Of a DNA stretch of 14,545 bases, positions 7,938-14,343 are shown piece by piece (position 1 is the first letter of the stretch; every line of letters starts with the position of its first letter). A program made the position numbers and the translations under genes. The notes under the pieces were generated by a model. The model ran no database searches, was not told where the DNA came from, and saw only the letters and a program-made list of their open reading frames with translations. The DNA is from Clostridium sp. UBA3947 (GTDB lineage: Bacteria > Bacillota > Clostridia > Clostridiales > Clostridiaceae), in assembly GCA_002385545.1 (NCBI GenBank), contig DGDR01000085.1:1-14545 (forward strand). Direction: 5' to 3'.

Positions 7938-7968
7938 TAAAATAAAAGAAAGTCAAAAGACTTTCTTT
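7938..7968 (-). terminator. Hairpin over the rpmF stop codon, possible weak terminator
   Basis: A 10-base-pair stem (7945-7954 with 7959-7968, arms AAAGAAAGTC and GACTTTCTTT, four-base loop) is followed on the minus strand by TATTTTAG. The rpmF stop codon lies within the stem. The stem is AT-rich and the T run short, so it may reduce rather than abolish transcription into plsX, or protect the 3' end of the upstream message. Confidence 0.5.
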
Positions 7969-8149
7969 ACTTTTCTGGATTAATAATTTCTTTTCCCTTA
8001 TAATAACCACAATTCTTACAAACTCTATGAGTTAACTTCATTTCATGGCATTGTGGACATTCTACTATTCCTGGTAAACCAAGTTTAAATGTCTGAGCTC
8101 TTCTTGAATCTCTTCTTGCTTTTGAAAATCTTCTTGCTGGATTTCCCAT
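7967..8149 (-). CDS. rpmF: 50S ribosomal protein L32, zinc-ribbon form
   Basis: L32 is a small protein of the large ribosomal subunit. The 60 residues show the basic N-terminus GNPARRFSKARRDSRRAQ and a zinc ribbon formed by Cys31, Cys34, Cys44 and Cys47, so this is the zinc-binding (C+) paralogue. A zinc-independent copy elsewhere in the genome cannot be judged from here. The ATG at 8149 has a perfect AGGAGGTG ribosome site. The stop codon of the upstream DUF177 gene runs directly into that site (TAAGGAGG), giving tight coupling. The DUF177-rpmF pairing is conserved across bacteria. Confidence 0.98.
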   Translation of the reverse strand: MGNPARRFSKARRDSRRAQTFKLGLPGIVECPQCHEMKLTHRVCKNCGYYKGKEIINPEK

Positions 8150-8161
8150 TGTTACACCTCC

Positions 8162-8662
8162 TTAATCTGTAAAAAACAACTCTTTTAATTTTGCCAGCCT
8201 CGGGTCTACATTTCCGATGCTGCAATTACATGTCTTTTTATTCAGATTACAACCACATTGTTGGCACAAACCTTTGCAATCCTCATTACACAATTTTTTA
8301 ATTGGTAAAGACATTAAAATATTGCTTTCTAATAGTTCAATTAAATTAATTTTATCTCTATCAAGGAAGGTGATATTCTCATCCTCCTCGCTAGGAACCT
8401 GTGTAAACTTTTCATCTATTTCAATATTTAATAAATACTGAAATCTCTCTAAACATCTAGAACAAAGTAAAGATAGTTCTCCGTTTACCTGGCCATTTAG
8501 ATAGATTATATTTTCTAACTTTCGAATAGTTGCTGAAAAATGAATATTGTCTATTACCTTTACTTCTAAATTCCCTGTAAATATTTCTCCAGAACTTATG
8601 TTAATATCAATAGCTCTGTTAGAATTTTTATTGTTATTTAATTCTTTTACATCAATATACAT
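8162..8662 (-). CDS. DUF177/YceD family protein, 50S biogenesis
   Basis: A 166-residue member of the DUF177 (YceD, large ribosomal RNA subunit accumulation) family, linked in other bacteria and in plant plastids to 23S rRNA accumulation; the molecular role is not settled. The domain is recognisable from SLLCSRCLERF near residues 65-74 (Cys67 and Cys70). A cysteine-rich tail follows with Cys125, 129, 133, 136, 138, 145 and 147, including GLCQQCGCNLNKKTC, a layout common in Firmicute members and suited to metal binding. Placement directly before rpmF is the usual arrangement. The ATG at 8662 has no strong ribosome site, only GAGCA about eight bases upstream, and a small hairpin (8676-8689) lies just before it, so translation may be weak or regulated. 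It is the first gene of the transcript made from the promoter at 8787-8815. Confidence 0.9.
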   Translation of the reverse strand: MYIDVKELNNNKNSNRAIDINISSGEIFTGNLEVKVIDNIHFSATIRKLENIIYLNGQVNGELSLLCSRCLERFQYLLNIEIDEKFTQVPSEEDENITFLDRDKINLIELLESNILMSLPIKKLCNEDCKGLCQQCGCNLNKKTCNCSIGNVDPRLAKLKELFFTD

Positions 8663-8781
8663 ATTTTTGTGCTCTGGAATAAATATTCCTCAACTGTATA
8701 GGATTATGTAGTAAAAACCACATAGCTTGAATCAGAGCTACTTCTCACTCCTTATAGCGTAATAGTATTCAGAGTAACCAC
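8663..8781 (-). other. 5' leader of the DUF177-rpmF-plsX transcript, about 118 bases, unassigned
   Basis: If transcription starts about six bases after the -10 box, the leader is about 118 bases. On the minus strand it holds a seven-base-pair hairpin with one wobble (8706-8712 with 8717-8723, TTTT loop) and a perfect short inverted repeat GGAATA/TATTCC (8676-8689) next to the start of DUF177. It also holds an AAGGAG motif (8748-8753) with no suitable start codon after it. I do not recognise a known riboswitch, T-box or ribosomal protein leader. Confidence 0.35.
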
Positions 8782-8786
8782 AATTT

Positions 8787-8815
8787 ATTATATAAACTCC
8801 CCTAAAAAAAGTCAA
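8787..8815 (-). promoter_or_regulatory. Strong sigma-A promoter for DUF177-rpmF-plsX
   Basis: On the minus strand, TTGACT (8810-8815) and a perfect TATAAT (8787-8792) are separated by exactly 17 bases. The -35 box begins one base after the stem of the ackA terminator, and the seven-T run of that terminator overlaps the end of the -35 box and forms the first part of the spacer. This is the best sigma-A promoter in the window. Confidence 0.85.
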
Positions 8816-8848
8816 GTTAAGTCTTATAATTTATTTTATAAGACTTAA
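8804..8848 (-). terminator. Terminator hairpin at the end of ackA
   Basis: A perfect 13-base-pair inverted repeat (8817-8829 with 8836-8848, arms TTAAGTCTTATAA and its complement) has a six-base loop that contains part of the ackA stop codon. Seven T follow on the minus strand, but six bases after the stem rather than directly, and the stem is AT-rich, so efficiency may be moderate. Codons for the last residues LSLI of acetate kinase form the left arm. Confidence 0.72.
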
Positions 8849-10024
8849 TGTATCCCTTGCTATCATAAGCTCTTCATTAGTTGGAACAATTAAGACCTTA
8901 ACCTTAGAATCTGCGGCACTAATATCTACCTGTTTACCCTTTACTGCATTCTTTGACTTATCAATTTTAATTCCAAAGAAGTTTAAGCCATCACATACAG
9001 CTTCTCTAGTTTCAGGAGAATTTTCACCAAGTCCTGCAGTAAATACTAAACAATCTATACCATCCATTGCTGCTACATATGAACCGATATACTTTTTAAC
9101 TCTGTAATTGAAAATATCCAAAGCTAATTGCGCTCTTTCATTTCCTTCGGCTGCTGCAATTTCAACATCTCTAAAGTCACTGCTAACGCCTGAAATTCCT
9201 AATACACCACTTTCCTTATTTAAAAGGTCATCTAATTCTTTCGCTGATAAACCTAGTTCTTCCATAATATAAGTTAATACTGCAGGATCAACATCCCCGG
9301 ATCTAGTACCCATAACTAATCCTTCAAGCGGAGTAAAGCCCATGCTTGTATCAAAGGATTTACCATTTTTTACCGCAGTTATGCTAGCACCGTTACCTAA
9401 ATGACAAGTCACAATTTTTAAATCCTTAATATCTTTTCCTAGCATCTTAGCAGCTTCATTTGCTACATATTTGTGAGATGTACCATGAAAACCATATCTT
9501 CTAATTCCATTCTTTTCATACAACTCATAAGGTAAGGCATAAATATAAGATTCCTTAGGCATTGTTTGATGGAAAGCTGTATCAAATACTGCTACCATAG
9601 GAACGTTAGGCATCAATGCCTTACAAGCCTCTATACCAACTATATTTGGTGGATTATGCAATGGAGCTAACTTAACACAATCATTTAAGGATTTCATAAC
9701 CTCATCATCAATAACAACTGATTGTGCATATGCTTCACCGCCATGAACCACTCTGTGTCCTACAGCTTTGATTTCTGACATATTGCTAATAACACCATTT
9801 TCAGGATCAGTCAATGCATTTATAACTATTTGAATAGCTTCCTTATGATTGCTCATGCTCTGCTCAATAATATATTTGTCTCGATTTTCTACCTTTTGAG
9901 TTAACTTAGATCCTTCAATACCAATTCTCTCAACCAAACCTTTAGCTAACACCTGCTCGTTAGTCATATCAATTAATTGATATTTTAATGATGAGCTTCC
10001 ACAGTTGATAACCAAAATTTTCAT
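8831..10024 (-). CDS. ackA: Acetate kinase
   Basis: AckA transfers phosphate from acetyl phosphate to ADP, producing acetate and ATP, the energy-yielding last step of acetate fermentation. With the start at 10024 the protein has 397 residues. The key residues fall at the same numbers as in the Methanosarcina enzyme: Asn7 in VINCGSSSLK, Arg91 in GHRVVHGGE, Asp148 in FDTAFHQTMP, His180 in FHGTSH, Arg241 in MGTRSGDVDP and Glu384 in TNEELMIA. The HLGNGAS phosphate loop is also present. An in-frame start 15 bases upstream is rejected because ATG 10024 has GAGGTG seven bases before it and gives the canonical MKILVINCGSSS. Only 60 bases with no clear terminator separate it from pta, so the two are very probably cotranscribed. 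A hairpin covering its stop codon ends the unit. Confidence 0.98.
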   Translation of the reverse strand: MKILVINCGSSSLKYQLIDMTNEQVLAKGLVERIGIEGSKLTQKVENRDKYIIEQSMSNHKEAIQIVINALTDPENGVISNMSEIKAVGHRVVHGGEAYAQSVVIDDEVMKSLNDCVKLAPLHNPPNIVGIEACKALMPNVPMVAVFDTAFHQTMPKESYIYALPYELYEKNGIRRYGFHGTSHKYVANEAAKMLGKDIKDLKIVTCHLGNGASITAVKNGKSFDTSMGFTPLEGLVMGTRSGDVDPAVLTYIMEELGLSAKELDDLLNKESGVLGISGVSSDFRDVEIAAAEGNERAQLALDIFNYRVKKYIGSYVAAMDGIDCLVFTAGLGENSPETREAVCDGLNFFGIKIDKSKNAVKGKQVDISAADSKVKVLIVPTNEELMIARDTLSLIK

Positions 10025-10084
10025 TTTAACACACCTCATTCTATATTATATGAATTTATTTATTTAAAAAATTGCACAAATGAT

Positions 10085-11086
10085 TTATATACCTTTTTGG
10101 GCTTGAACTGCTGTAACAGCCACCACATTAACTATATCGTCAGAATTACAACCCCTTGATAAATCATTAATTGGTTTTGCAAAGCCTTGACAAATAGGTC
10201 CTATAGCTTCTGCATTTGCGAATCTTTGAACCAACTTATATCCGATGTTTCCTGCCTGTAAATCTGGGAACACTAATACATTTGCTTTACCTGCTACCTT
10301 ACTTCCTGATGCCTTCTGATCCGCAACCTTCTGTACTATAGCTGCATCTAATTGTAATTCTCCATCTATTAAAAGATCCGGTCTTCTTTCCTTAGCAATT
10401 TCTGTAGCATTTCTAACCTTCTCTACTAATTCATGGTCTGCACTACCCATAGTGGAGAAGGATAACATAGCAACTTTAGGTTCAATGCTACATAATTTTT
10501 TTGCAGTTTCTGCTGTTGCTATAGCTATTGATGCTAATTGCTCAGCATTAGGATTTGGATTTACAGCACAGTCAGAAAATACTAATAAACCTTCTTCCCC
10601 ATATTTGCAATCTGGTACCATCATTATGAAAAAGCTTGATACAACAGAAACTCCTGGCGCTGTTTTTACTATTTGTAAACCTGGTCTAAGCAAATCTCCT
10701 GTAGTATGTACTGCTCCAGATACCATACCATCTACATATCCTAATTTAACCATCATTGTACCATAATATAAGGGATCTCTAACTATTTTTTCGGCTTTTT
10801 CTAAAGTCATTCCTTTATTTTTTCTTAATTCATAAAATTCATTAGCAAAAAGAGGAGTCCTTTCACTAGTCTCTGGATCTTCTATTGTAACAGAATCTAT
10901 ATTAGCTCCAAGTTCTTTAGCCTTTGCCTTTATATTATCAACATTGCCAATCAACACTAATTCTGCTAAACCATTCTTAATTATCTTATCACAAGCCAAT
11001 AGAGTTCTTTCTTCATCACCCTCTGGTAACACAATTTTCTTTTTATCTTCTCGTGCCATTCTCCAGATTTCCTTCATTAACTCCAT
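10085..11086 (-). CDS. pta: Phosphate acetyltransferase
   Basis: Pta converts acetyl-CoA and phosphate to acetyl phosphate and CoA, feeding AckA. The protein is 333 residues when started at ATG 11086, the usual length of the short clostridial enzyme. It consists of the catalytic PTA/PTB domain only, without the N-terminal DRTGG/P-loop regulatory part of long Pta enzymes. Features include KKIVLPEGDEERTL near the start, YVDGMVSGAVHTTGDLLRP, LVFSDCAVNPNPNAEQLA, LVFPDLQAGNIGYKLVQRF and DLSRGCNSDDIV with the catalytic Ser-Arg pair. Longer in-frame starts (up to 11155) are rejected: AAGGGG lies eight bases before ATG 11086, whereas the ATG six bases upstream is only two bases from that site. It faces tmcAL across a 225-base divergent region with a candidate promoter at 11123-11152. 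Confidence 0.97.
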   Translation of the reverse strand: MELMKEIWRMAREDKKKIVLPEGDEERTLLACDKIIKNGLAELVLIGNVDNIKAKAKELGANIDSVTIEDPETSERTPLFANEFYELRKNKGMTLEKAEKIVRDPLYYGTMMVKLGYVDGMVSGAVHTTGDLLRPGLQIVKTAPGVSVVSSFFIMMVPDCKYGEEGLLVFSDCAVNPNPNAEQLASIAIATAETAKKLCSIEPKVAMLSFSTMGSADHELVEKVRNATEIAKERRPDLLIDGELQLDAAIVQKVADQKASGSKVAGKANVLVFPDLQAGNIGYKLVQRFANAEAIGPICQGFAKPINDLSRGCNSDDIVNVVAVTAVQAQKGI

Positions 11087-11122
11087 AATCATTTCCCCTT
11101 TCAATAATATGCAACTATAATT

Positions 11123-11152
11123 AATATACTCCTCTGAACATATATATTTCAA
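11123..11152 (-). promoter_or_regulatory. Candidate sigma-A promoter of pta-ackA
   Basis: On the minus strand, TTGAAA (11147-11152) and TATATT (11123-11128) are separated by 18 bases, about 37 bases before the pta ATG. Both boxes match four or five of six consensus bases. Other AT-rich combinations exist in this gap, so the exact site is uncertain. Confidence 0.45.
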
Positions 11153-11311
11153 CAAAAAAATATAAAATCTTAAGATATTATTTAATTAGCAATGTTAACA
11201 ATATTCGCAATATTCTTATTATGTGAATTATTCCTTAGATAAGCTATAATAATACTATAACATTATTATTCAGAAATCTAAATAATAATCAGCACTACGA
11301 GGTGAATTATA

Positions 11312-12544
11312 ATGAATATAGCTGCTATAATTTGTGAATATAACCCCTTGCATCAAGGCCATAAATATCAAATTGAAAAAACAAAAGAAATTACAAAGTG
11401 CGACGGGCTGGTGGCATTAATGAGCGGTAATTTTGTTCAAAGAGGTGAACCCGCTATTATTGATAAATGGAAAAGAACTCAAATGGCTTTAAATAATGGA
11501 ATAGATTTAGTAATAGAACTTCCCATTATATACGCCCTTTCTTCTGCAGAGTTCTTTTCCCATGGAGCTATATCCATATTACATAATATGACAGTTATTG
11601 ATTCTATTTGTTTTGGTAGTGAATGCGGAAATATTTCTCCATTGATGAACATTGCTAGTATACTAGTTAATGAACCAGAAGCTTATAGAAAAATGTTAAA
11701 GGAATATCTACAATTAGGTCTCCCTTTCCCACGAGCTAGAAGCATGGCTTTGATGAAATTTATTAATAATTCAAAAATGGATATAAATGATTATAATTAC
11801 GAAGATATACTTTCTACTTCTAACAACATACTAGGAATAGAATATTGCAAGAGTTTAATTAAAAATCATTCCTCAATCGTACCTTATACAATTACTCGTT
11901 TAGGCTCCAATTACAATGAAGAAAAAATTAGCGAAAACTATTCTAGTGCCACTGCCATCAGAAAGCATTTAAAAGAAAAAAAATCCCTTGATATAATAAA
12001 AAATCAACTACCACAAAGCTCTTATGATATTATTATGAAGCTTATAAGCGAAAATTATGAATTCTGCTTTCCCTCTAAAATGTTTAAATATATTAAATAT
12101 AAATGTTTAACTGAAGGTCCAGAATCTTTTTTGAATTTAAAGGATGCTAACGAGGGTATTCATCACAGAATATTTAAATTCATTAGTTCTGCTCAATCCA
12201 TAGATGAGTTAATCCAAAATATTAAGACTAAGCGATATACTTATTCCCGCATAAGTAGGTTATTAGCCCAATATTTCATAGGTTTTGAAAAGTATAACAT
12301 AGAAGAGCTAATTCGAAGGGATTGCTCATATATAAGAGTTTTAGGGTTAAATAATAAGGGTGCAGAAATACTTAAATTGGTAAAAAAGAACTCAAACTTA
12401 AACATAATATCAAAAATAAATAAAAATATGACAGATCCTCTGTTAGAGTTAGATATTCTTTCTACAGCTGCCTACAGTATTATTAATAAAGCTATTAATT
12501 ACAATCAAGATTATTTAACAAGCCCCATTTATTTTAATTCATAG
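11312..12544 (+). CDS. tmcAL: tRNA(Met) cytidine acetate ligase TmcAL
   Basis: TmcAL (formerly YlbM, DUF795) makes N4-acetylcytidine at wobble position 34 of elongator tRNA-Met from acetate and ATP through an acetyl-adenylate, which secures AUG decoding. The 410-residue length is close to the Bacillus enzyme. The N-terminal nucleotidyltransferase fold is clear from IICEYNPLHQGHKYQIE, with the HxGH adenylate motif at His14-His17, then MSGNFVQRGEPAIIDKWKRTQMAL and DLVIELPIIYALSSAEFF. A second nucleotide motif, SSATAIRKHL, lies near residue 215. The C-terminal half is a lysine-rich helical region likely to contact tRNA. ATG 11312 has GAGGTG seven bases upstream. It is transcribed away from pta-ackA, the enzymes that produce its acetate substrate. 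A TATAAT lies at 11245-11250 in the divergent gap but without a convincing -35 partner. Confidence 0.93.
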   Translation: MNIAAIICEYNPLHQGHKYQIEKTKEITKCDGLVALMSGNFVQRGEPAIIDKWKRTQMALNNGIDLVIELPIIYALSSAEFFSHGAISILHNMTVIDSICFGSECGNISPLMNIASILVNEPEAYRKMLKEYLQLGLPFPRARSMALMKFINNSKMDINDYNYEDILSTSNNILGIEYCKSLIKNHSSIVPYTITRLGSNYNEEKISENYSSATAIRKHLKEKKSLDIIKNQLPQSSYDIIMKLISENYEFCFPSKMFKYIKYKCLTEGPESFLNLKDANEGIHHRIFKFISSAQSIDELIQNIKTKRYTYSRISRLLAQYFIGFEKYNIEELIRRDCSYIRVLGLNNKGAEILKLVKKNSNLNIISKINKNMTDPLLELDILSTAAYSIINKAINYNQDYLTSPIYFNS

Positions 12545-12599
12545 TAATATTTACTTATAGCTAACACTATAAATAATATATAATTATGTACTAGAAAAT

Positions 12600-12640
12600 C
12601 TTAGCAATTTAACTATTGCTAAGTTGTTACTGTAGCAATT
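12600..12640 (+). other. Competing inverted repeats between tmcAL and ylbJ
   Basis: A nine-base-pair hairpin pairs 12600-12608 (CTTAGCAAT) with 12615-12623 (ATTGCTAAG) around a six-base loop. A second copy of TAGCAAT at 12633-12639 could instead pair with the same middle arm (ATTGCTA, 12615-12621). The first hairpin is followed only by TTGTTA, so it is a poor terminator. The second copy ends 16 bases before the ylbJ start. It may be a weak terminator for tmcAL or a switch affecting ylbJ. Confidence 0.45.
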
Positions 12641-12655
12641 ATTTTAGGGGGCCTT

Positions 12656-13825
12656 ATGTTATCACTCTATATAATAATCTTAATATTTATTCTACTATTA
12701 ACATATTTTACTATTAAGCATAAAAATTATAATACTATTATGGTATTCTTATGTACCACTATAATTATATATTTTCTTAGTTTTCCTAAGCAGTGTATAA
12801 ACTCTACCCTATTTGGATCCAAAATATTTTTTACTGCTGTATTTCCATCAATTTTTCCATTTCTAATTATCTGCAATTTATTAATAAACTACGATGGCAT
12901 AAATATTTATTCTAAGCTTTTGGGAAAGTTTTTATGCAAGCCCTTGAGATTATCTACAAAATGTAGCCTTTCTGTAATAATTAGCGCTCTTTGTGGATAT
13001 CCTCTCGGGGCAAAATATGCATGTGATACCTATGAAAAAAACTTAATTTCTAAAGAAGAATGGAAAAGACTGTTAAACATTGCCTCTAATACCAGTCCTC
13101 TTTTTATTGTAGGCTCGGTAGCAACTGCTATGATGAGTATGCCAAAACTAGGATACTTGCTTTTAATTTCTAATTACATATCTTGTTTTATGATGTCTCT
13201 TGTACTAAAGCCAGCACCTTTATATAGGAGCTCTAGCTTTAGAAAGGAAGAGGTATCTGTTAACATAGTTAATTTCGGTAGCAAATTAAAAAATAGTATA
13301 GAAAATGCCTTAAGAACAGCCCTTTCTATAGGTGGTTACATAATTTTTTTTGCTGTTCTGTTAGATATAATTAGTTACAACAAATACTTCGACCTTTTAC
13401 TGTCTAATTTAATACATGATTCCTTGCTAAAAGACATAGTAAAGTATTTTATTTTAGGAATTATTGAACTAACTAAAGGTTGTCAATTAATATCCACCTT
13501 AAATATATCTATTACTTGGAAAGCAGTATTAATCAGCTTTTTATCAGCCTTTAGTGGGTTATCAATAATCTCTCAAGTTTATTCCTTTACCTATAAATTT
13601 CCTGAATTTTCAATTAAAACTTATATAAAAAGAAAAGCAGTACAAGGAGCATTTAGCTCCTTAGTCACTGCTGTTCTAATGATTCCATTTAGTAAACTTT
13701 CTCAAAATACCTTTAGTGGAAGCTTTACAGGTCTATATTTCGATGAAGCATATATTTTTATGATTATTTTATTAATATTACCAATATGTATACAAAGTAT
13801 AAAAAAACTACTTCATGTTTCTTAG
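12656..13825 (+). CDS. ylbJ: Sporulation integral membrane protein YlbJ
   Basis: A 389-residue polytopic membrane protein with about eight to ten hydrophobic segments. It has the YlbJ pattern: a first helix from the N-terminus, then FFTAVFPSIFPFLIICNLL, the conserved CGYPLGAKYACDTYEK loop near residues 113-128, and SNTSPLFIVGSVATAMM near 144-160. These belong to the Gate-type nucleoside-transporter-like domain, which is also present in the SpoIIIAE/SpmA/SpmB group. In Bacillus subtilis ylbJ is sigma-E dependent and needed for proper spore formation; the transported substrate is unknown. The ATG at 12656 has AGGGGG four to five bases upstream. I could not find a convincing sigma-E promoter in the 111 bases after tmcAL, so it may be cotranscribed with it. 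Its last 18 bases overlap the end of the opposite-strand coiled-coil gene. Confidence 0.88.
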   Translation: MLSLYIIILIFILLLTYFTIKHKNYNTIMVFLCTTIIIYFLSFPKQCINSTLFGSKIFFTAVFPSIFPFLIICNLLINYDGINIYSKLLGKFLCKPLRLSTKCSLSVIISALCGYPLGAKYACDTYEKNLISKEEWKRLLNIASNTSPLFIVGSVATAMMSMPKLGYLLLISNYISCFMMSLVLKPAPLYRSSSFRKEEVSVNIVNFGSKLKNSIENALRTALSIGGYIIFFAVLLDIISYNKYFDLLLSNLIHDSLLKDIVKYFILGIIELTKGCQLISTLNISITWKAVLISFLSAFSGLSIISQVYSFTYKFPEFSIKTYIKRKAVQGAFSSLVTAVLMIPFSKLSQNTFSGSFTGLYFDEAYIFMIILLILPICIQSIKKLLHVS

Positions 13826-14332
13826 TTCTTTAACATTTTCACGAATATCTCTAGAAGTACCACTAATATCTCCAACAACTGTTTGGATAAACTTATCCAT
13901 TTCCACTTTAAGAGCCTGTACCATTTGTTGCGTTTTAGCTTCTAATTCCTTATCTAGTTGACATAGTATTTCATCAGCATAATCTCTAGCTCCCAAGCGA
14001 ATAGTCTTAGCATCTCTTTGTGCTAAGGCTATAATTTCTTGGGCTTTAGCTGTAGCTTCTTTTACTATATCATGATTTTCAACCTGTTTCTTCATCAATT
14101 CCATAGTTTCTTTTTTTATGGCATCGTATTCCTTATTAGCTTCATTTAATATTCTTTCCTTCTCACCAAGTACCCATTGAGCTTTCTTAAATTCATCCGG
14201 CAGATAATTAATGATTTGATCAACTATATCTAGAACCTCGTTTTTGTCTATAAAAACTTTACCAGTTATCGGCATTTTAGGCGCATTTTCAATTATTTCT
14301 TGTAAGTATTCTAACAATTGAATTACATCCAT
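13808..14332 (-). CDS. Coiled-coil protein downstream of coaD, function unknown
   Basis: A 174-residue, charged, mostly helical protein with no signal peptide or membrane segment. After a short N-terminal region (MDVIQLLEYLQEIIENAPKM) and a KVFIDKNEVLDIVDQIINYLPDEFKKA segment, residues from about 50 to 150 form a long predicted coiled coil rich in Glu, Lys and Ala (for example KEATAKAQEIIALAQRDAKTI). This resembles DivIVA-like proteins and the b subunit of ATP synthase, and database entries for clostridial relatives often carry a vague ATPase label, but no nucleotide-binding motif is present. The ATG at 14332 has AGGGGGAG five bases upstream. The coaD stop TAG overlaps that site, so translation is coupled. 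It ends 18 bases inside the 3' end of ylbJ. A structural or cell-envelope role is possible but unproven. Confidence 0.75.
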   Translation of the reverse strand: MDVIQLLEYLQEIIENAPKMPITGKVFIDKNEVLDIVDQIINYLPDEFKKAQWVLGEKERILNEANKEYDAIKKETMELMKKQVENHDIVKEATAKAQEIIALAQRDAKTIRLGARDYADEILCQLDKELEAKTQQMVQALKVEMDKFIQTVVGDISGTSRDIRENVKELRNMK

Positions 14333-14343
14333 TTTTACTCCCC

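Noticed and set aside
7908..7966. FapR operator between rpmF and plsX
   Set aside because: The expected TTAGTACCTA-type sequence is absent; the palindrome present is simple AT sequence.
8652..8723. A 23-codon frame (starting MWFLLHNPIQ on the minus strand) upstream of and overlapping the DUF177 start
   Set aside because: There is no ribosome site before its ATG, and the codons fall in the hairpin-rich leader; it is probably a chance frame.
10452..10766. Plus-strand frame of 104 codons inside pta
   Set aside because: It is antisense to a well-conserved enzyme gene, has no family resemblance, and is explained by the coding constraint of the opposite strand.
11087..11155. Longer N-terminus for Pta (MLKYICSEEY...)
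   Set aside because: The ribosome site lies within this extension, the candidate promoter lies within and beyond it, and the 333-residue form has the normal family length.
11181..11199. Rex-like operator around TTAACAA upstream of pta
   Set aside because: Only one half-site resembles the Rex consensus; the other half does not match.
12545..12655. Sigma-E promoter for ylbJ
   Set aside because: No -10 resembling CATACA-T with an ATA-type -35 at proper spacing was seen.
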